This document shows positions 26,452 to 35,499 of a stretch of 64,000 nt of DNA, piece after piece. A program made the translations under genes and the position numbers. Numbering within the stretch: the stretch's first letter is position 1; each line of letters begins with the position of its first letter. Below the pieces are notes generated by a model. It did not search any database. It was not told the DNA's origin and worked only from the letters and a program-made list of their open reading frames with translations. Source of the stretch: Pseudomonas putida. GTDB lineage: Bacteria; Pseudomonadota; Gammaproteobacteria; Pseudomonadales; Pseudomonadaceae. The stretch lies in contig NZ_CP029693.1 of NCBI RefSeq assembly GCF_003228315.1, positions 2,675,501 to 2,739,500 on the forward strand, in the 5' to 3' direction.

Positions 26452-27240
26452 TCAGGCCACCTGCGGAACGAGTTGTGCCGCCAGCAGGTGCTTGAGCAGC
26501 GCACGGTAGGCCAGCACCCCACGGCTCTTGCCGTCGAATTGCGAAGGCGTCACCCCGGCGCGGCTGGCATCGCGCAAGCGCGTGTCCACCGGGATGTAGC
26601 CTTGCCAGATTTCCTCGGGGAACTTGTCGCGCAGCACTCGCAACGTGCCCAGGGACGCTTGCGTGCGACGGTCGAACAGGGTCGGCACGATGGTGAACGG
26701 CAAGGACTGTTTGCGCGAACGATTGATCATCGTCAGCGTATTGACCATGCGTTCCAGGCCTTTGACGGCCAGGTGTTCGGTCTGCACCGGAATCACCAGT
26801 TGCTGGCTTGCCGCCAGGGCATTGACCATCAGCACGCCGAGCAACGGCGGGCTGTCGATGATCGCGTAATCGAAGTCCTGCCACAGCTGCGCTAGGCTCT
26901 TGGCGATCACCAGGCCCAGGCCGCTCTGGCCCGGTGACTGGCGCTCGAGGGTCGCCAACGCTGTACTCGATGGCAGCAGGGAAATGCGCTCGTCGCTGGT
27001 GGACAGCAGCAATTGCCCGGGCAAGCCCTGGGGCACACTGCCCTTGTGCAGGAACAGGTCGTAGTTGCTGTGTTCCAGGCTGTCGGGATCGTAACCGAAG
27101 TAACTGGTCATGGAGCCGTGGGGATCGAGGTCGACCACGACCACGCGCTTGCCCGCCTCGGCCAGCAAACCGGCTAAAGCGATGGAGGAAGTGGTTTTAC
27201 CGACACCACCCTTTTGATTGGCAACTGCCCAGACTCTCAT
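26452..27240 (-). CDS. parC: ParC-like ParA ATPase (polar chemotaxis localisation)
   Basis: A 262-residue ParA/Soj-family ATPase with deviant Walker A QKGGVGKTTSSIA (residues 9-21), Walker A' VVVVDLDPHGSMTSYFG and a Walker B-like DYAIIDSPPLLG. It is not beside a parB and instead lies between motD and the parP-like gene. This is the ParC arrangement that directs chemotaxis arrays to the flagellated pole. Older annotations call it Soj or a chromosome-partitioning protein. Confidence 0.85.
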   Translation of the reverse strand: MRVWAVANQKGGVGKTTSSIALAGLLAEAGKRVVVVDLDPHGSMTSYFGYDPDSLEHSNYDLFLHKGSVPQGLPGQLLLSTSDERISLLPSSTALATLERQSPGQSGLGLVIAKSLAQLWQDFDYAIIDSPPLLGVLMVNALAASQQLVIPVQTEHLAVKGLERMVNTLTMINRSRKQSLPFTIVPTLFDRRTQASLGTLRVLRDKFPEEIWQGYIPVDTRLRDASRAGVTPSQFDGKSRGVLAYRALLKHLLAAQLVPQVA

Positions 27241-27279
27241 TCGGATTGTTCCTCCCGGCCTGATCGACCGGGAAATAGC

Positions 27280-28170
27280 TCAACGTGTTAATGCGGGTGA
27301 CGGAGAATTGACGGAGCTCTCGCGTACCGGCGACTTGACCGGAGTCGGTGCAGTTTGTGTGCCAGCCCGCTTCAACGCCGCGTCCGGTGTGGCATGAGCG
27401 GTACCGGTGCCGGTCAGACTGCGTCGCACATCAAGATTGCGCGACACCACCAGCACCACGCGCCGGTTGCGCGCCCGTCCCTCGGCCGTGGCGTTATTGG
27501 CCACCGGCTGGAATTCGCCGTAACCCACCGACGCCAGGCGACCGGGGTTCACGCCCTGCATCGCCAACATGCGCACAATGCTTGCCGAACGGGCCGACGA
27601 CAGCTCCCAGTTCGTCGGGTACTGCGAGGTGCGAATCGGCTGGTCGTCGGTAAAACCTTCGACGTGAATCGGGTTGTCGAACGGCTTCAGGATCGCCGCG
27701 ACCTTGTCGATGATGTTGAAGGCGATGTCGCTGGGCATGGCATCGCCACTGCCGAACAACAGGCTGGAATTGAGTTCGATCTCGACCCACAACTCGTTGC
27801 CGCGCACGGTCATCTGGTTGGAGCTGATCAAATCGCCGAACGCCGCGCTGATGTCATCGGCGATGCTTTTCAGCGGATCGCTGGCACCGGCCACCCCGGC
27901 ATCGACCTGATCGCTGTCCTTGACCAGCGGCTTGGCCGGGGTCACGGTCTTGGGCCGTTCATCGCCGATGGGGATGGGTTTGAGGGCGCGATCGGTATCG
28001 GTGAAGACGCCGATGAGCGCCTCGGAAATGATCTTGTACTTGCCTTCGTTGACCGAAGAAATCGAGTACATCACCACGAAAAACGCGAACAGCAAGGTGA
28101 TGAAGTCCGCGTAGGACACCAGCCAGCGTTCGTGATTGACGTGTTCTTCATGCTGGCGACGGCGAGCCAT
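27280..28170 (-). CDS. motD: MotD, flagellar stator protein (MotB type)
   Basis: A 296-residue MotB-family stator subunit. A single membrane segment is preceded by WLVSYADFITLLFAFFVVMY, containing the essential proton-binding Asp. The OmpA-like peptidoglycan-binding domain covers about residues 150-260 (NWELSSARSASIVRMLAMQG). MotCD is the second stator pair of pseudomonads, used mainly in swarming. The C-terminal 40 residues are low-complexity, rich in Thr, Pro and Ser. Confidence 0.93.
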   Translation of the reverse strand: MARRRQHEEHVNHERWLVSYADFITLLFAFFVVMYSISSVNEGKYKIISEALIGVFTDTDRALKPIPIGDERPKTVTPAKPLVKDSDQVDAGVAGASDPLKSIADDISAAFGDLISSNQMTVRGNELWVEIELNSSLLFGSGDAMPSDIAFNIIDKVAAILKPFDNPIHVEGFTDDQPIRTSQYPTNWELSSARSASIVRMLAMQGVNPGRLASVGYGEFQPVANNATAEGRARNRRVVLVVSRNLDVRRSLTGTGTAHATPDAALKRAGTQTAPTPVKSPVRESSVNSPSPALTR

Positions 28171-28182
28171 GAGGTTATTCCC

Positions 28183-28923
28183 TTAATCCATGAAGCCCTG
28201 AAGCTTCAACTCAATGGAGCGAGGGTTTTCACCTTCGGCGATCGACAGAATGCCTTCCAGCAACATTTCGCGATAACGCGACTGACGCAATGCGATGGAC
28301 TTGAGCTTGGCGGCAATCGGCAGCAGCACCAGGTTGGCGCTGGCCACACCGTAGATGGTGGCCACGAAGGCCACGGCAATGCCGTTACCCAGTTGCGATG
28401 GATCGCCGAGGTTGCCCATCACGTGAATCAGGCCCATCACCGCACCGATGATGCCGATGGTCGGCGCGTAGCCACCCATGCTTTCAAAGACTTTGGCCGC
28501 CTCGATATCCCGGCTTTCCTGGGTGTAGAAATCCACTTCCAGGATGCTGCGGATCGCTTCGGGTTCGGCGCCGTCCACCAGCAGTTGCAGGCCTTTGCGC
28601 GAGTAGCTGTCCGGTTCGGTGTCGGCGACGCCTTCCAGGCCGAGCAAGCCTTCCTTGCGCGCGGTCAGGCTCCAGTTGACGACACGGTCGATACCGCCGG
28701 CCAGGTCGACGCGTGGCGGAAACAGAATCCACGCCAGGATCTGCATGGCGCGCTTGAAGGCGCTCATCGGCGATTGCAGCAACGCCGCGCCAATGGTCCC
28801 GCCCAGTACGATCAGGGCTGCCGGGCCGTTGGCCAGGGCACCGAGGTGGCCGCCTTCGAGGTAGTTGCCGCCGATAATGGCGACAAAGGCCATGATGATG
28901 CCAATCAGGCTGAGAACGTCCAT
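28183..28923 (-). CDS. motC: MotC, flagellar stator protein (MotA type)
   Basis: A 246-residue MotA/ExbB-family protein with four membrane segments. The cytoplasmic loop carries charged residues that contact FliG (YSRKGLQLLVDGAEPEAIRS). It pairs with MotD 12 bases downstream. The start overlaps the cheB stop (ATGA-type). Confidence 0.94.
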   Translation of the reverse strand: MDVLSLIGIIMAFVAIIGGNYLEGGHLGALANGPAALIVLGGTIGAALLQSPMSAFKRAMQILAWILFPPRVDLAGGIDRVVNWSLTARKEGLLGLEGVADTEPDSYSRKGLQLLVDGAEPEAIRSILEVDFYTQESRDIEAAKVFESMGGYAPTIGIIGAVMGLIHVMGNLGDPSQLGNGIAVAFVATIYGVASANLVLLPIAAKLKSIALRQSRYREMLLEGILSIAEGENPRSIELKLQGFMD

Positions 28924-30059
28924 CAGATACAGGCCTCGACCAGGTGCTTGCCAATGTCGTCCAGGCTGTACACCGCGTCCGCGAGTTCGGCTTTGACGAT
29001 GGCCATCGGCATGCCGTAGATCACGCAGCTGGCCTCATCCTGGGCCCAGATCGAACTGCCGCCCTGCTTGAGCAGGCGCGCGCCTTCGCGACCGTCGGCG
29101 CCCATGCCGGTCAACACGACAGCCAGAACTTTGTCGCCGTAGGATTTGGCCGCCGAACCGAAGGTGATGTCCACGCACGGCTTGTAGTTCAGACGCTCGT
29201 CGCCCGGCAGGATTTTCACCGCGCCACGGCCGTCGATCATCATTTGCTTGCCACCGGGTGCCAGCAACGCCAGGCCCGGACGCAGGATGTCGCCATCCTC
29301 GGCTTCCTTGACCGAAATGCGGCACAGCTTGTCCAGGCGTTCGGCGAAGGCCTTGGTGAAGGCTGCCGGCATGTGCTGGATCAGTACGATCGGTGCCGGG
29401 AAATTGGCCGGCAGCTGGGTCAGCACCCGTTGCAGGGCCACCGGACCGCCGGTGGAAGTACCGATGGCGACCAGTTTGTAGGCTTTGCGTTTCGGTGCGG
29501 GCGATGCGGCCGCGTGGGAATGTGCCGCTACAGGTGCCCGCGTCGGGACAGGCGACGGTCGCGCGGGTGCACTGCCACCGTAGCTGCCGATGCTCGAAGG
29601 CGCGGGCGACGGTGCCGGAGCAGCCACGGGTGCCGGTGCGCTGTAGGCACCGAGACGACGATTACTGCGCGAGATGCTGTGAATCTTCTCGCACAGCAGT
29701 TGCTTGACCTTCTCGGGGTTGCGCGAGATGTCTTCGAAATTCTTCGGCAGGAAGTCCACCGCGCCGGCGTCCAGCGCATCGAGGGTCACCCGGGCGCCTT
29801 CATGGGTCAGCGAGGAAAACATCAGGACCGGGGTCGGGCAGCGCTGCATGATGTGCCGCACGGCCGTGATGCCGTCCATCATCGGCATCTCGTAGTCCAT
29901 GGTGATCACGTCGGGCTTGAGGGCCAGCGCCTGATCGATCGCCTCCTTTCCGTTGGTCGCCGTGCCGACGACCTGGATATTGGAATCCGCTGAAAGAATT
30001 TCCGAGACGCGGCGGCGGAAAAACCCCGAATCATCCACCACCAGGACTTTAACTGCCAT
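28923..30059 (-). CDS. cheB: CheB, chemotaxis protein-glutamate methylesterase
   Basis: A 378-residue protein with an N-terminal receiver domain (phosphorylation site Asp55 in VITMDYEMP) and a long linker rich in Ala, Pro and Ser (about residues 135-190). The C-terminal methylesterase domain has the Ser (AIGTSTGGP), His (LIQHMPAAF) and Asp (LTGMGADGR) catalytic residues. It demethylates or deamidates receptors after phosphorylation by CheA. The ATG at 30059 has GGAG 5 bases upstream. The frame continues upstream without a conserved start. Confidence 0.95.
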   Translation of the reverse strand: MAVKVLVVDDSGFFRRRVSEILSADSNIQVVGTATNGKEAIDQALALKPDVITMDYEMPMMDGITAVRHIMQRCPTPVLMFSSLTHEGARVTLDALDAGAVDFLPKNFEDISRNPEKVKQLLCEKIHSISRSNRRLGAYSAPAPVAAPAPSPAPSSIGSYGGSAPARPSPVPTRAPVAAHSHAAASPAPKRKAYKLVAIGTSTGGPVALQRVLTQLPANFPAPIVLIQHMPAAFTKAFAERLDKLCRISVKEAEDGDILRPGLALLAPGGKQMMIDGRGAVKILPGDERLNYKPCVDITFGSAAKSYGDKVLAVVLTGMGADGREGARLLKQGGSSIWAQDEASCVIYGMPMAIVKAELADAVYSLDDIGKHLVEACI

Positions 30060-30109
30060 AAACACTCCGTTAGACGCAGCGGGGCCAGAGGCGCCCCGCC
30101 GCGCCAGAA

Positions 30110-32404
30110 TCAAATACGCCGCGTGGCGTAACGCTTGAGCATGCTCGGTACATCGAGAATCAGCGCAATGCGACCGTCACCGGTGATGGTGGCGCCCGAC
30201 ATGCCCGGGGTTCCCTGGAGCATTTTGCCCAATGGCTTGATGACCACTTCTTCCTGGCCCACCAGTTGATCGACGACGAAGCCGATCCGCTGGGTACCCA
30301 CCGAAAGGATCACCACATGGCCTTCGCGCTGCTCTTCGTGAGCGGCGGAGCTGACCAGCCAGCGCTTGAGGTAGAACAATGGCAGTGCCTTGTCCCGCAC
30401 GATCACCACTTCCTGGCCATCCACCACGTTGGTGGTCGACAGGTCGAGGTGGAAGATTTCGTTGACGTTCACCAGCGGGAACGCGAACGCCTGGTTGCCG
30501 AGCATGACCATCAGGGTCGGCATGATTGCCAGGGTCAACGGCACCTTGATGACGATCTTCGAGCCCTGGCCCTTGGCCGAGTAGATGTTGATCGAGCCGT
30601 TGAGCTGGGAAATCTTGGTTTTCACCACGTCCATGCCCACGCCACGGCCGGACACGTCGGAGATCTCGGTCTTGGTCGAGAAGCCCGGGGCGAAGATCAG
30701 GTTGTAGCACTCGGTATCGCTCAGGCGATCGGCCGCATCCTTGTCCATCACACCGCGTTTCACCGCGATGGAACGCAGGACGTTCGGGTCCATGCCCTTG
30801 CCGTCATCGGAGATCGACAACAGGATGTGGTCGCCTTCCTGTTCGGCCGCCAGGATTACCTTGCCGCCACGGGCTTTGCCCGAGGCTTCGCGCTCTTCCG
30901 GCGATTCGATGCCGTGGTCGACCGCGTTGCGCACCAAGTGCACCAGCGGGTCGGCCAGGGCCTCGACGAGGTTCTTATCGAGGTCGGTTTCTTCGCCGAC
31001 CAGCTCCAGGTTGATCTCTTTCTTGAGCTGGCGGGCCAGGTCGCGAACCAGACGCGGGAAGCGCCCGAAGACCTTCTTGATCGGTTGCATCCGGGTCTTC
31101 ATGACCGCGGTCTGCAGGTCGGCGGTGACCACGTCGAGGTTCGACACGGCCTTGGACATGGCTTCGTCGCCGCTGTTGAGGCCCAGGCGGACCAGGCGGT
31201 TACGCACCAGTACCAGTTCGCCGACCATGTTCATGATCTCGTCCAGACGCGCGGTATCGACCCGCACGGTGGTCTCGGCTTCGCTGGCCGGTTTTTCCGC
31301 CGGTGGCGCGGCCGGGGCACGGGCTGGAGCCGGTGCAGCAGCGGCGGCTGGTGCTGGCGCTGGCGTTTCGGTCTTTGGCTCGGATGCCTTGGCCGCCGGT
31401 GCAGGAGCAGGAGCAGCGGCTTTGGCTACCGGTGTTGCTGCAGGAGCACTGGTACCCGTAGCGGTACCGGCTTTCGCGGCGACGTCGGTGAACTTGCCCT
31501 TGCCGTGCAATTCGTCGAGCAGCGATTCGAATTCGTGGTCGGTGATCAGGTCGCTACCAGCCGCCGCGGCAGTTGGCGCAGCAGGTACCGGCACCGAAGC
31601 AATGGCCGACTCCAGCGCTTCGACGGCGAAGTTGCCCTTGCCGTGCAACTGGTCGAGCAGTGCTTCGAATTCGTCGTCGGTAATGTCGGAGCTATCAGCC
31701 TCAGGCTTGGTCTCCTGCGGTGCGGTCGGTGCCGGGGACAAAGAGTCGACAGCGAACTGGCCCTTGCCGTGCAGTTGATCGAGCAGGGACTCGAACTCGG
31801 CATCGGTGATTTCGTCGCTGGCCGCAGCATCACTGCCAGACTCAGCGCTATCAGCAACAGGAGCAGCAGCCGGCGCCTCGGCCTGAGCCTTGACGGCGTT
31901 GAGCGAGTCCAGCAGTTGTTCGAATTCACTGTCGGTGATGTCAGCCGATTCGCTTTCGGCGACAGGCTCCGGGGCCGCTTCGACCACGGGCGCCGCAGCA
32001 ACCTCGTCAGCCGATTGCGGTTCAGCCAGGCGCGACAGGGCGGCGAGCAGTTCGGGCGTGGCAGCCGTGATCGGGCTGCGGTCACGGACTTCGCCGAACA
32101 TGCTGTTCACCGCGTCCAGTGCTTCGAGAACCACGTCCATCAGTTCCGAGTCAACGCGACGCTCACCCTTGCGCAGAATGTCGAACACGTTCTCGGCGAT
32201 GTGACAGCACTCCACCAGCTCGTTGAGCTGAAGGAAGCCGGCGCCCCCTTTTACAGTGTGAAAACCGCGAAAAATTGCATTGAGCAAGTCCGCATCGTCC
32301 GGACGGCTTTCCAGCTCGACCAGTTGCTCGGACAGTTGCTCTAGAATCTCGCCGGCCTCAACCAGGAAATCCTGAAGGATCTCTTCATCGGCGCCGAAGC
32401 TCAT
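30110..32404 (-). CDS. cheA: CheA, chemotaxis histidine kinase
   Basis: A 764-residue kinase with domains in order. P1 Hpt has phospho-acceptor His49 ([12 protein letters not shown]). A very long linker covers about residues 130-380. Then come dimerisation P3 ([19 protein letters not shown]), ATPase P4 ([28 protein letters not shown]) and P5 CheW-like (about 625-764). It is more than 100 residues longer than E. coli CheA. The linker holds four copies of an ITD-x-EF-x-x-LLD-x-L repeat and a run rich in Ala and Pro. No P2 CheY-binding domain is evident by eye. Confidence 0.95.
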   Translation of the reverse strand: MSFGADEEILQDFLVEAGEILEQLSEQLVELESRPDDADLLNAIFRGFHTVKGGAGFLQLNELVECCHIAENVFDILRKGERRVDSELMDVVLEALDAVNSMFGEVRDRSPITAATPELLAALSRLAEPQSADEVAAAPVVEAAPEPVAESESADITDSEFEQLLDSLNAVKAQAEAPAAAPVADSAESGSDAAASDEITDAEFESLLDQLHGKGQFAVDSLSPAPTAPQETKPEADSSDITDDEFEALLDQLHGKGNFAVEALESAIASVPVPAAPTAAAAGSDLITDHEFESLLDELHGKGKFTDVAAKAGTATGTSAPAATPVAKAAAPAPAPAAKASEPKTETPAPAPAAAAAPAPARAPAAPPAEKPASEAETTVRVDTARLDEIMNMVGELVLVRNRLVRLGLNSGDEAMSKAVSNLDVVTADLQTAVMKTRMQPIKKVFGRFPRLVRDLARQLKKEINLELVGEETDLDKNLVEALADPLVHLVRNAVDHGIESPEEREASGKARGGKVILAAEQEGDHILLSISDDGKGMDPNVLRSIAVKRGVMDKDAADRLSDTECYNLIFAPGFSTKTEISDVSGRGVGMDVVKTKISQLNGSINIYSAKGQGSKIVIKVPLTLAIMPTLMVMLGNQAFAFPLVNVNEIFHLDLSTTNVVDGQEVVIVRDKALPLFYLKRWLVSSAAHEEQREGHVVILSVGTQRIGFVVDQLVGQEEVVIKPLGKMLQGTPGMSGATITGDGRIALILDVPSMLKRYATRRI
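31490..31942 (-). repeat. Four tandem peptide repeats in the CheA linker
   Basis: Within cheA, residues 155-169, 198-217, 240-259 and 286-305 repeat the pattern ITD(S/A/D/H)EFE(Q/S/A)LLD(S/Q/E)L. The last three continue with HGKG(Q/N/K)F. They are spaced by 40-47 residues of Ala/Pro-rich sequence. The arrangement suggests short linear binding motifs. Confidence 0.85.
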
Positions 32405-32470
32405 TAATGGTGTGCTCCTAAGAACAGGTCTAAAAACCTAAAAAGCCCAAAACTCTAAAATGCTGAAATT

Positions 32471-33259
32471 TTAGAAACCCAGGCTGGATAACAAGTCGTC
32501 CACATCATCCTGACCGGATACAACGTCTTCTCTTTTATCGGCATGAATCTGCGGACCTTCACCCTGAGAGAGATGTTTTTGTGGATCTTTTTCGGCAAGC
32601 ATCGCCGCACGGTCATGCTCGATACCCGCAAAGCGGTCTACCTGGCTGGCCATGAGCACGAGCTTGAGCAGGTTGCTTTCAACTTCGGTGACCAGTTGGG
32701 TCACACGCTTGATTACCTGGCCGGTGAGGTCCTGGTAATCCTGGGCCAGCAGGATGTCGTTGAGGTTGCTCGACACCGCTCGACCGTCCTCGCTGCTGCG
32801 CGTCAGGAAAGCGTCGACGCGCCGGGCCAGCTCGCGGAACTCTTCAGCGCCGACTTCGCGACGCATGAACCGTCCCCAATCCGTGCTCAGCGCCTGGGCG
32901 TCTTCGCTCAGGCGGTTGACCACGGGCGTGGCGCTTTCCACCAGGTCCATGGTGCGGTTCGCCGCGGCCTCGGTCAGCTTGACAACATACCCCAGACGCT
33001 CGGTGGCATCGGTGATCTGTGACACTTCCTCGGCTTGCGGCATGTTCGGGTCAATCTGGAAATTGACGATCGCGCTATGCAGCTCGCGGGTGAGCTTGCC
33101 CACTTCCTGATACAGGCCGCGGTCACGGGTCTGATTGAGCTCATGGATCAATTGCACAGCATCGCCGAACTTGCCCTTTTCAAGGCTCGCGACCAGTTCG
33201 ACGGCGTGTTTTTTCAGGGTCGATTCAAAATCGCCCTGCGAAGATTCGTTAAGTCCCAT
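32471..33259 (-). CDS. cheZ: CheZ, CheY-phosphate phosphatase
   Basis: A 262-residue helical protein. The catalytic region is around LNDILLAQDYQDLTGQVIKRV (Asp and Gln of the D-x-x-x-Q active site) and the C-terminus ends DDVDDLLSSLGF, the CheY-binding tail. The ATG at 33259 follows GGGGA and gives MGLNESSQGD. A start 27 bases upstream is less likely. It lies between cheY and cheA as in other pseudomonads. Confidence 0.94.
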   Translation of the reverse strand: MGLNESSQGDFESTLKKHAVELVASLEKGKFGDAVQLIHELNQTRDRGLYQEVGKLTRELHSAIVNFQIDPNMPQAEEVSQITDATERLGYVVKLTEAAANRTMDLVESATPVVNRLSEDAQALSTDWGRFMRREVGAEEFRELARRVDAFLTRSSEDGRAVSSNLNDILLAQDYQDLTGQVIKRVTQLVTEVESNLLKLVLMASQVDRFAGIEHDRAAMLAEKDPQKHLSQGEGPQIHADKREDVVSGQDDVDDLLSSLGF

Positions 33260-33278
33260 AGCTTCCCCGTGGCGCAGA

Positions 33279-33650
33279 TCAACCAATGCGTTCGAAAATC
33301 TTCTCGATTTTTTCTTTCAACGCCTGGGCCGTGAAGGGTTTGACGACATAGCCGTTAACACCGGCCTGAGCCGCTTCGATGATCTGCTCGCGCTTGGCTT
33401 CGGCAGTCACCATCAGCACCGGCAGGTGCTTGAGTTTTTCATCGGCGCGCACGTGGCGCAGCAGATCGATACCGGTCATGCCAGGCATGTTCCAGTCCGT
33501 TACCAGAAAGTCGATACTCCCGCTGTTGAGGACCGGAATGGCGGTAGTGCCATCGTCGGCCTCGACCGTGTTGGTGAACCCAAGGTCACGCAACAGGTTT
33601 TTTATGATCCGCCGCATCGTTGAGAAGTCATCAACGATGAGGATTTTCAT
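33279..33650 (-). CDS. cheY: CheY, chemotaxis response regulator
   Basis: A 123-residue single receiver domain. The acid pocket is in [12 protein letters not shown], the phosphorylation site is Asp52 ([10 protein letters not shown]), and the switch Thr (MVTAEA) and Lys (VVKPFT) are conserved. Phosphorylated CheY binds FliM/FliN at the motor. The ATG at 33650 gives the standard start MKILIVDD; the longer open frame lacks one. It follows fliA after 165 bases, in which I see no clear promoter. Confidence 0.96.
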   Translation of the reverse strand: MKILIVDDFSTMRRIIKNLLRDLGFTNTVEADDGTTAIPVLNSGSIDFLVTDWNMPGMTGIDLLRHVRADEKLKHLPVLMVTAEAKREQIIEAAQAGVNGYVVKPFTAQALKEKIEKIFERIG

Positions 33651-33815
33651 GTTCTTGTCCAATTCGACCTCCAAGCAGACTAAAACGCGCCCAGCACCTG
33701 GACGCGCCATTTCAATCAATCTGGCAAACACTCGATGACTGTCCGGGATACAACGGATCGAGACCGGCGCGGTTCATCACCCCGCCAGCCACGTCGCAGT
33801 GCCCCCACACTGCCT

Positions 33816-34556
33816 TCAGCGCGCTCGCCACTCTCCCAAACGCCCCCGCAAACGGGCCGCGCACTGGCTGTGTAACTGGCTGACCCGAGATTCGCTGACC
33901 CCCAGGACCTCACCGATTTCCTTGAGATTCAACTCTTCGTCGTAGTACAGCGCCAACACCAGTCGCTCACGCTCCGGCAAATTGGCAATCGCATCCGCCA
34001 GCGCCGCCTGGAAGCGTTCATCTTCCAGATCGCGTGACGGCTCGAGATGAGCACTGGCGCCATCCTCGTGCAGCCCTTCGTGTTCGCCGTCCTGCAACAG
34101 GTCGTCGAAACTGAATAAACGGCTACCCAGGGTGTCGTTCAAAATTGCGTAGTAATCGTCGAGGCTCAATTGGAGTTCGGCCGCAACCTCGTGATCTTTA
34201 GCGTCACGGCCGGTTTTAGCTTCAATCGCCCGAATCGCGTCACTGACCATGCGGGTATTGCGGTGGACCGAACGTGGCGCCCAGTCTCCCTTGCGCACCT
34301 CATCGAGCATGGCGCCGCGGATGCGGATGCCCGCGTAGGTCTCGAAACTCGCGCCCTTGCTGGCATCGTATTTGGTCGAGACTTCCAGCAGGCCGATCAT
34401 CCCGGCCTGGATCAGGTCTTCGACCTGGACACTGGCCGGCAGACGCGCCAGCAAGTGATAGGCAATGCGTTTGACCAGCGGCGCGTAACGCTCGATCAGC
34501 TCGTACTGCGCGTCACGCGCCGACTTCTTGTAGAGGTTGTAACCGCTGGCTGTCAT
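33816..34556 (-). CDS. fliA: FliA, flagellar sigma factor (sigma-28)
   Basis: A 246-residue sigma-70-family factor. Region 2 is at about residues 15-90 (EDLIQAGMIGLLEVSTKYD, FETYAGIRIRGAMLDEVRK), region 3 follows, and region 4 has the helix-turn-helix NLKEIGEVLGVSESRVSQLH. It transcribes late flagellar and chemotaxis genes and is held by FlgM until the hook is complete. The ATG at 34556 overlaps the fleN stop by 4 bases. Confidence 0.96.
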   Translation of the reverse strand: MTASGYNLYKKSARDAQYELIERYAPLVKRIAYHLLARLPASVQVEDLIQAGMIGLLEVSTKYDASKGASFETYAGIRIRGAMLDEVRKGDWAPRSVHRNTRMVSDAIRAIEAKTGRDAKDHEVAAELQLSLDDYYAILNDTLGSRLFSFDDLLQDGEHEGLHEDGASAHLEPSRDLEDERFQAALADAIANLPERERLVLALYYDEELNLKEIGEVLGVSESRVSQLHSQCAARLRGRLGEWRAR

Positions 34557-35383
34557 AGCACGGGTCCTGCCGTTTGTTGCACAAGGCGCTCGACGAAAAA
34601 CTCCAGGTGCCCGCGCGGGTTGGCAGGCAACGGCCAGGTATCGACCTTCTGTGCGATGGCCTTGAACGCCAGCGAGCACTTGGAACGCGGGAAGGCTTCG
34701 TAAACGGCACGCTGCTTCTGCACGGCCTTGCGCACGCTTTCGTCATACGGCACGGCGCCGACGTATTGCAGGGCGACGTCGAGGACACGGTCGGTGACCT
34801 TGGTCAGCTTGGCGAACAGGTTGCGACCTTCCTGCGGGCTCTGGGCCATGTTGGCCAGGACGCGGAAGCGGTTCATGCCGTAATCGCGGTTCAGCAGCTT
34901 GATCAAGGCGTAGGCGTCGGTGATCGAGGTCGGCTCGTCGCAGACCACCAGCAACACTTCCTGCGCGGCGCGTACGAAACTGACTACCGAGTCACCAATA
35001 CCCGCAGCGGTGTCGATCACCAGCACATCGAGGTTGTCGCCGATGTCGCTGAACGCCTGGATCAGGCCGGCGTGCTGCGCCGGGCTCAAATGAACCATGC
35101 TTTGGGTGCCGGACGCGGCCGGAACGATGCGGATGCCGCCCGGGCCCTGCAACAGCACGTCGCGCAGCTCGCAGCGGCCTTCGATCACGTCGGCCAGGGT
35201 CCGTTTGGGGGTCAGGCCCAGCAGAACGTCGACGTTCGCCAGTCCCAGGTCGGCGTCCAGCAGCATGACGCGACGGCCAAGCTCGGCTAAAGCCAGGGAC
35301 AAGTTCACTGACACGTTAGTTTTCCCGACGCCACCTTTGCCGCCGGTCACCGCGATCACCTGTACGGGATGCATGCTGCCCAT
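34553..35383 (-). CDS. fleN: FleN (FlhG), flagellar number regulator
   Basis: A 276-residue MinD/ParA-type ATPase with deviant Walker A GGKGGVGKTN (residues 14-23) and Walker B-like VLVIDTAAGIGDSVVSF. FleN restrains the master regulator FleQ and keeps flagellar number at one or a few per pole, in concert with FlhF. It is 116 bases downstream of flhF and coupled to fliA. A start at an internal Met four codons in is also possible. Confidence 0.95.
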   Translation of the reverse strand: MGSMHPVQVIAVTGGKGGVGKTNVSVNLSLALAELGRRVMLLDADLGLANVDVLLGLTPKRTLADVIEGRCELRDVLLQGPGGIRIVPAASGTQSMVHLSPAQHAGLIQAFSDIGDNLDVLVIDTAAGIGDSVVSFVRAAQEVLLVVCDEPTSITDAYALIKLLNRDYGMNRFRVLANMAQSPQEGRNLFAKLTKVTDRVLDVALQYVGAVPYDESVRKAVQKQRAVYEAFPRSKCSLAFKAIAQKVDTWPLPANPRGHLEFFVERLVQQTAGPVL

Positions 35384-35499
35384 GTTATTTCTTTACCTTG
35401 TCTTGCATAGACGGAGGCCACATTACTGGCTGCGCGTTCACAACCGGAACAATGCGTGGCAGACCATCGATGTAGGTACAAAAACTATTCATTTTTACC

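Noticed and set aside
26452-27240. Chromosome-partitioning ParA
   Set aside because: No parB or parS-like site is next to it, and the context is motility and chemotaxis. The ParC interpretation is better.
30266-32344. Open frame of 692 codons on the plus strand
   Set aside because: It is antisense to cheA, whose domains are all intact. The protein would be His/Gln/Val/Gly-rich without a recognisable domain.
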